From Burkholderiaceae bacterium (GTDB lineage Bacteria > Pseudomonadota > Gammaproteobacteria > Burkholderiales > Burkholderiaceae_E), in the NCBI GenBank assembly GCA_900299025.1, contig OMIE01000155.1:1-35982 (forward strand): DNA of 35,982 bases, given 5' to 3'. The notes beneath the pieces are model-generated. The model was not told the DNA's origin. It saw only the letters and a list, made by a program, of their open reading frames with translations, and ran no database searches. Numbering within the stretch: position 1 is the first letter of the stretch; every line of letters starts with the position of its first letter. Made by a program: the position numbers and the translations under genes. This document shows, one piece after another, positions 31,827-35,982 of the stretch.

Positions 31827-33133
31827 GAATTAGCCTCAAAGGTGGCCGCTTGCTTGGTCCTGTCATGCTCGATGGCGTGAGCGCAATGCTGCATGATGCA
31901 CGGACCGATCTTTATATCGCTGATGGCAAGATACTTGCAATCGGTGATAAGCCTCTAGGATTTTCTTCCGATCTAAATCTTGACCTTTCTCAATACTGTA
32001 TTGCTCCAGGTCTTGTTGATTTAGCTGCCCGGCTCCGCGAACCAGGCTTTGAATACAAGGCAACCCTTGAGTCGGAAATGCAAGCTGCACTTGAGGGCGG
32101 CATTACGTCGCTGTCTTGCCCGCCCGATCCCGATCCGCCACTGGATGAACCCGGTCTTGTTGAGATGCTCAAGCACCGTGCCCGAGGCTTACAAGCCGCC
32201 TCGCTCTACCCACTTGGGGCGATGACCGTGGGCTTAAAGGGCGAAGTGATCACAGAAATGGCTGAGTTGGCCGAGGCAGGTTGTATTGGCTTTGGCCATG
32301 CTGGGGCGATGTTTACCGATACGCAGGTTTTGTTGCGTGCGATGCAATATGCCAAAAGTTTTGGTTATACGCTTTGGATTCAGCCATGCGATTACTTTTT
32401 ATCACGAGGCGGTGTTGCCCATAGCGGTGCCGTGGCCGGTCGACTGGGACTTTCAGGCGTACCTGTCATGGCTGAGACAGTGGCCTTGCACACGATTTTT
32501 GAGTTGATGGCGGCAACCGGTGCCCGAGTCCATTTGTGTCGGATGTCGTCCGCAGCAGGCCTTGAACTTTTAAAGCAGGCGCGTAAAGACGGACTTGCAG
32601 TGAGCGCTGATGTTGCTGTTCATCATTTACATTTGATCGATATCGATATTGGATACTTTGATCCCAATATGCGGGTTGACCCGCCTTTTCGTACCCAGCG
32701 CGATCGTGATGCTTTGCGCGCTGCGCTACATAGCGGGGTCATCGATGCGATTTGTTCGGATCACACGCCTGTGGACGACGATGAAAAGCAATTGCCGTTT
32801 GCTGAGGCTGCGGCGGGCTCAAGCGGCTTGGAGCTTTTGCTACCCCTCACACTTAAGTGGGCCAGCGAATCGCGACTTGATCTTGCCCATGCCATCGATC
32901 GACTGACCCGGCAACCCGCAGCCGTGCTTGGCATTGATGCGGGTGTGATTGCACCCGGCGCAGCAGCCGATTTGTGCGTCTTTGACCCTGAGGATCGCTG
33001 GCTTGTGAATGCCTCAAGCCTTCATTCGCAGGGCAAGCACACGCCTTATTGGGGAAGAGAGCTTGTGGGGCGAAATCGACTCACGATGGTGGCAGGGCGT
33101 ATTGTGCTTAACCATCTCGGCACGAGACAATGA
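31823..33133 (+). CDS. pyrX: Dihydroorotase-like protein, catalytically degenerate (PyrX / PyrC')
   Basis: A 436-residue amidohydrolase-fold protein of the dihydroorotase family. Active enzymes have a DxHxHxR metal motif after strand 1; here the matching stretch is [13 protein letters not shown], with no His pair. Downstream ligands are also changed: WIQPCD where a His is expected, and VHLCRMSS in place of HxxHxS. SDHTPV is kept. This is the pattern of PyrX/PyrC', known from Pseudomonas as a non-catalytic subunit needed for aspartate carbamoyltransferase assembly. It overlaps pyrB by 4 bases. An active pyrC must be elsewhere. Automatic annotation would likely call it dihydroorotase. Confidence 0.88.
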   Translation: MRISLKGGRLLGPVMLDGVSAMLHDARTDLYIADGKILAIGDKPLGFSSDLNLDLSQYCIAPGLVDLAARLREPGFEYKATLESEMQAALEGGITSLSCPPDPDPPLDEPGLVEMLKHRARGLQAASLYPLGAMTVGLKGEVITEMAELAEAGCIGFGHAGAMFTDTQVLLRAMQYAKSFGYTLWIQPCDYFLSRGGVAHSGAVAGRLGLSGVPVMAETVALHTIFELMAATGARVHLCRMSSAAGLELLKQARKDGLAVSADVAVHHLHLIDIDIGYFDPNMRVDPPFRTQRDRDALRAALHSGVIDAICSDHTPVDDDEKQLPFAEAAAGSSGLELLLPLTLKWASESRLDLAHAIDRLTRQPAAVLGIDAGVIAPGAAADLCVFDPEDRWLVNASSLHSQGKHTPYWGRELVGRNRLTMVAGRIVLNHLGTRQ

Positions 33134-33167
33134 CATCGACACAAGATCATGACATCGATACAAGATG
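33130..33167 (+). repeat. 19-bp tandem duplication at the gmhA start
   Basis: ATGACATCGACACAAGATC (33130-33148) is followed directly by ATGACATCGATACAAGATG, differing at two bases. Each copy has an ATG; 19 is not a multiple of three, so only the second is in frame with gmhA, while the first overlaps the pyrX stop (ATGA). Confidence 0.85.
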
Positions 33168-33724
33168 ATTTATGCGCATCAAGTGTGCTTGCTCAAAGCC
33201 TTGCCAGCGATCAATCACTGCTTCAAGCCATTGAAGCGGTGGTTGAGCTTTGCGTTGGGTCGCTAAAAGCCGGCGGCAAGATTCTCTTTGCGGGCAATGG
33301 CGGCAGTGCTGCCGATGCACAGCATATGGCTGGCGAGTTTGTTTCGCGTTTTAATTACGATCGCCCCGGTCTCGCAGCGCTTGCTTTAACGGTAGATACT
33401 TCCATTCTCACCGCAATCGGCAATGATTATGCTTATGATTACGTGTTTGCAAGGCAAATCGAAGCGCTTGGGCAGGCCGGTGATGTGCTATTTGCCTACT
33501 CAACTTCGGGTAATTCGCCAAACATCCTTCGTGCCCTTGATGCTGCCAAAGCCAAGAAGATCACAAGGGTGGGGTTGACCGGCAATCGCGGCGGTGCGAT
33601 GAATCGAGCCTGTGATTACTTGCTTGCCATGCCTTCGGCCCATACACCTCGGATTCAAGAAGGGCATCTCATGGTTGGCCATGCGATATGTGCGGCGGTG
33701 GAAGCTCGGATCTTTCCGCGCTAG
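33149..33724 (+). CDS. gmhA: Phosphoheptose isomerase (SIS domain)
   Basis: GmhA converts sedoheptulose 7-phosphate to D-glycero-manno-heptose 7-phosphate for LPS core. The 191-residue SIS-domain product shows FAGNGGSAADAQHMAGEF near residues 49-66, ALTVDTSILTAIGNDYAYD near 78-96, STSGNSPN near 117-124 and PRIQEGHLMVGHAIC near 167-181. These match GmhA better than DiaA, though both share the fold. It lies 15 bases after pyrX and may be co-expressed with the pyr genes. Confidence 0.88.
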   Translation: MTSIQDDLCASSVLAQSLASDQSLLQAIEAVVELCVGSLKAGGKILFAGNGGSAADAQHMAGEFVSRFNYDRPGLAALALTVDTSILTAIGNDYAYDYVFARQIEALGQAGDVLFAYSTSGNSPNILRALDAAKAKKITRVGLTGNRGGAMNRACDYLLAMPSAHTPRIQEGHLMVGHAICAAVEARIFPR

Positions 33725-33791
33725 GGCACTTTACTCAAAGACCGCCGACTGGATAAGACCCAATCCGCATGATCGCCCGGTACTCCATGAG

Positions 33792-34544
33792 ATGGTGTCG
33801 CTATTGATTCAATTACGGTTAGCTTTTAGAGCAGGCTATTTGCTAACGACCGTTTTTTGGGGCTTTCTCGCGGTCTTATTTTTGTATCCTTTGATCAATA
33901 AGGAGCGGCAGCGCGCGGTTAAAAAAGCTTGGTCACATCAAATGCTCATGGCTTGCGGCATTGACTTCCAAGTCGAAGCCTCGCCTGAGGGTTTGCTTGA
34001 ACCTGGGCCGGGCGAGTTAGTAGTGATGAACCACATTAGCTTTATCGACATATTGGCGCTTGATGCCTTGCGGCCGGTTCATTTCATCGCGAAGAGCGAG
34101 ATTCGCGGCTGGCCCATCATAGGTACGCTGTGTCAGCGCACCGGTACGATTTTTATCGAACGCGGCAAACGCCACGCGGTTCACGATGTGCTCAAGACCA
34201 TGGCCTCAGAACTCAGCCAAGGCGAGGTCGTGAGTTTTTTTCCAGAAGGAACCACAAGCGATGGTAAACAGCTACTTCCCTTTCACGCCAATTTGTTTGA
34301 AGCGGCCGTGCGTTCTGCAGCGCCGGTCAGGCCGGTGGTGATTAGCTATCGTCAAAATGGGCAGTTCACCACGATTCCCGCATTTATCGATGACTTGAGC
34401 CTTGTCGACTGCGCATTGGCCGTGTTTCGTGCCCGAGGCTTAAGCGTTAGCATGCGCATGCTCGATCGCATTTCAAGTGAAGGACTCAGTCGGCACGAAC
34501 TTGCAGCGAGAGTTCGCGAAGCCATGCATCAAGGGGCCTCTTAA
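33792..34544 (+). CDS. plsC: 1-acyl-sn-glycerol-3-phosphate acyltransferase
   Basis: PlsC adds the second acyl chain to lysophosphatidic acid at the inner membrane. It has an N-terminal hydrophobic segment (YLLTTVFWGFLAVLFLYPL, residues 16-34). The acyltransferase motifs are NHISFIDIL (the HxxxxD box) near residue 80, FIERGKRHA near 123 and FFPEGTTSDG near 151-160. ATG 33792 gives 250 residues, the usual size; the frame is open further back into gmhA but that part is not PlsC-like. The ribosome site is weak. It converges with apaH, sharing TTAA (34541-34544). Confidence 0.92.
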   Translation: MVSLLIQLRLAFRAGYLLTTVFWGFLAVLFLYPLINKERQRAVKKAWSHQMLMACGIDFQVEASPEGLLEPGPGELVVMNHISFIDILALDALRPVHFIAKSEIRGWPIIGTLCQRTGTIFIERGKRHAVHDVLKTMASELSQGEVVSFFPEGTTSDGKQLLPFHANLFEAAVRSAAPVRPVVISYRQNGQFTTIPAFIDDLSLVDCALAVFRARGLSVSMRMLDRISSEGLSRHELAARVREAMHQGAS

Positions 34545-35386
34545 GTCTGCCTCTTTGCCTGCCGGGATGAAACTTGTAGCAATTCACGGCTGTGAAGATT
34601 CACTGCGCTCAGTGCGCCACCCCAAACGCAGCCCGTGTCAAGCGCAATCACCTTTGGGCTATTCATCAGGCCAAGTGTGGACCAGTGACCGAACACCAGT
34701 GTTTGCTCACGCGTGCGACGCTGTGGAAGCGCAAACCAGGGCAAAAAACCCGAGGGTGCATGGCCAGCGCTTTCTTTAGTGTTAAATTCCATGACGCCCG
34801 AAGCGCTACAAAATCGAAGACGGGTGAGAGCGTTTACACTCATTCGGCGGCGATCAGCGCCCTTTAAATCGTCGCGCCACTGCGCAGGTTCATTGCCATA
34901 CATTTGAGCGATAAAGTCTTTCCAGTCGGCCGATTGCAACCGATACTCAATTTCAGCGGCATAGGCCAAAGTCATCGCAACGTCCCATTGTGGCAGGACG
35001 CCTGCGTGGACCATCAGGACATCGTCTTCAAAATGAGCGAGTTGTTGATGACGAATCCAACTCACAAAGCGCTTGCGATGGGGCGATTGCAATAAGTCAG
35101 CGAGGGTGTCGTCTGCTTTGCTTTTCCGAACACCAGCAGCCACTGCCAGAAAATTAAGGTCATGATTGCCCAAAACGATGCGACAACGATCTTCGTTGTG
35201 CATGATCCACTCTAATGTCTGTAGCGATTTGGGTCCGCGGTTGACTAAATCGCCAACCAGCCAAAGCTTTGGGCTTTCGCTATAGCCATGCTCATGAGCG
35301 TGTCTGTCGATGCGTTCGACGAGTTCGATGAACTCATCAAAACAACCTTGAATGTCGCCAATGGCCCAGGCGTTTGATTGTTGCAT
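34541..35386 (-). CDS. apaH: Bis(5'-nucleosyl)-tetraphosphatase, symmetrical
   Basis: ApaH hydrolyses Ap4A to two ADP and can remove Np4 caps from RNA. The PPP-family metal motifs are GDIQGCFDE near residues 10-18, GDLVNRGP near 45-52 and GNHD near 73-76, with MVHAGVLPQWD near 124-134 and VFGHWSTLGL near 233-242. ATG 35386 gives 281 residues, with the fold starting soon after as in E. coli. A TTG at 35404 would add six residues. No other gene of the E. coli apaH operon is adjacent. Confidence 0.95.
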   Translation of the reverse strand: MQQSNAWAIGDIQGCFDEFIELVERIDRHAHEHGYSESPKLWLVGDLVNRGPKSLQTLEWIMHNEDRCRIVLGNHDLNFLAVAAGVRKSKADDTLADLLQSPHRKRFVSWIRHQQLAHFEDDVLMVHAGVLPQWDVAMTLAYAAEIEYRLQSADWKDFIAQMYGNEPAQWRDDLKGADRRRMSVNALTRLRFCSASGVMEFNTKESAGHAPSGFLPWFALPQRRTREQTLVFGHWSTLGLMNSPKVIALDTGCVWGGALSAVNLHSRELLQVSSRQAKRQT

Positions 35387-35462
35387 CAGTGAATTGTCGA
35401 ACAATTAGGTCGATGCCTCAACTCACGCAGGGACGCCAGATCAGACCAGACTATGCTAGGGC

Positions 35463-35477
35463 GCGTCCGAAGGACGC
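35463..35477 (-). other. Short perfect hairpin between the glycosyltransferase and apaH
   Basis: GCGTCC and GGACGC form a 6-bp perfect stem with a 3-base loop, in the 122-base spacer. No T-run follows on either strand, so it is not a clear terminator. It would lie in the apaH leader if transcription comes from upstream. Confidence 0.3.
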
Positions 35478-35508
35478 CATATCTCACCAATCCAACCTGA
35501 AGCTTTAG

Positions 35509-35982
35509 TCAATGATGCGTGAGGCTTGTCTCGCTTGAAGTTTGGGCTTTCGCATCATCAGTGATGGATGAAGCGATAGGTTCTAACCCAGAAGTATCAC
35601 GGACTTGAACCATCGTTGTTCTTTTAAGTGGATCGACCCTGTTCGGAACCTCTTTTTTTAACAATCGTCGATAACGCCACCAGCTACGTGAGCCCCACAT
35701 CATGAACAGGCTACAGACATGCCAGAACAAATGTCTAGGAGAATCATGGCTCGCACGTCGAGCATCGTGGACAACGCGTGCCTCATCACTTAAGCCGATA
35801 GGCCATCCAAGTAACCTTACGCGTGCGCAAAGATCAAAATCTTCGCAATACAAATGAAAACGTTCATCAAACCCACCCACGCCCTTATAGGCTTCTGAAC
35901 GAATCATCAAAAACATCCCGGCCATCCAAGCTGGGTATCGAAGTGGGGGTCTTGGCTTTATCCTTCTCGAAATGATTTCCCA
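35509..35982 (-). CDS. Family 2 glycosyltransferase, 3' part (5' end beyond window)
   Basis: The reverse frame is open to the last base of the window, so the gene continues outside it. The visible 157 residues are the C-terminal part of a GT-A glycosyltransferase of the rhamnosyltransferase-like group. WMAGMFLMIRSEAYKGVGGF, then DERFHLYCEDFDLCARVRLL contain the GGFDE..F...EDxDL pattern that closes the active site. A final 45-residue basic and polar tail follows. The missing N-terminal part would hold the nucleotide-sugar site. Likely involved in surface polysaccharide assembly; the sugar is not predictable. Confidence 0.88.
   Translation of the reverse strand, partial: WEIISRRIKPRPPLRYPAWMAGMFLMIRSEAYKGVGGFDERFHLYCEDFDLCARVRLLGWPIGLSDEARVVHDARRASHDSPRHLFWHVCSLFMMWGSRSWWRYRRLLKKEVPNRVDPLKRTTMVQVRDTSGLEPIASSITDDAKAQTSSETSLTHH

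Noticed and set aside
33612-33791. Upstream extension of plsC by 60 residues into gmhA
   Set aside because: The extra residues do not resemble PlsC and overlap conserved gmhA coding sequence; ATG 33792 gives the standard length.
1-35982. Apparent abundance of CGATCG and GATCG words across the window, e.g. near 455-480
   Set aside because: Not counted against expectation; could be normal for the genome's composition and codon use. A k-mer count with a Markov model would decide.

Overview
This window looks like a chromosomal segment from a betaproteobacterium of the order Burkholderiales. The evidence is the order cinA-recA-recX-sucC-sucD, a yqgE-ruvX-pyrR-pyrB-pyrX-plsC backbone, a divergent gspC / gspG-N type II secretion arrangement, and remnants of Bug/TctC-family binding-protein genes. 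Genus cannot be set from the sequence alone. No rRNA, tRNA, transposase, integrase or CRISPR array was seen.

Layout. (1) 1-4.7 kb: 3' part of cinA, LexA-boxed recA, recX (apparently starting at a CTG inside the recA end), sucCD, a 51-residue membrane protein and rubredoxin. (2) 4.8-9.2 kb: a reverse-strand DNA photolyase with a repeated motif in its upstream region, an SDR enzyme lacking the usual YxxxK, a quinone oxidoreductase and TcdA, closed by a good intrinsic terminator. (3) 9.3-14.4 kb: a reduced Tad/Flp pilus locus: Flp pilin, CpaB, a TadG-like membrane protein, TadE-like and TadF-like pseudopilins, TadB, TadC and a fatty acid hydroxylase-like protein. The window holds no Tad ATPase, secretin, TadZ or prepilin peptidase. 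(4) 14.4-26.0 kb: a type II secretion system, gspC reverse and gspGHIJKLMNDEF forward, tightly packed with several ATGA overlaps. (5) 26.0-26.8 kb: a NYN-domain ribonuclease-family gene in an islet flanked by a perfect 55-bp direct repeat. The first copy is the 3' end of gspF and the second lies just before yqgE. (6) 26.9-34.5 kb: yqgE, ruvX, reverse manC, pyrR, a decayed Bug/TctC region, pyrB, catalytically degenerate pyrX, gmhA and plsC. (7) 34.5-36.0 kb: reverse apaH and the 3' part of a family 2 glycosyltransferase.

How the genes fit together. The central 17 kb is a cell-envelope secretion and pilus region. The Tad set supplies pilins, an inner-membrane platform and a periplasmic factor, while the neighbouring type II set has the ATPase (GspE) and secretin (GspD) that the Tad set lacks. 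Several prepilins in both sets carry unusually long, repeat-bearing leaders. The right-hand part is a pyrimidine and envelope housekeeping block interrupted by manC, gmhA and pseudogene DNA. The strongest candidates for something undescribed are the repeat-flanked NYN islet and the reduced Tad locus joined to a complete type II locus.
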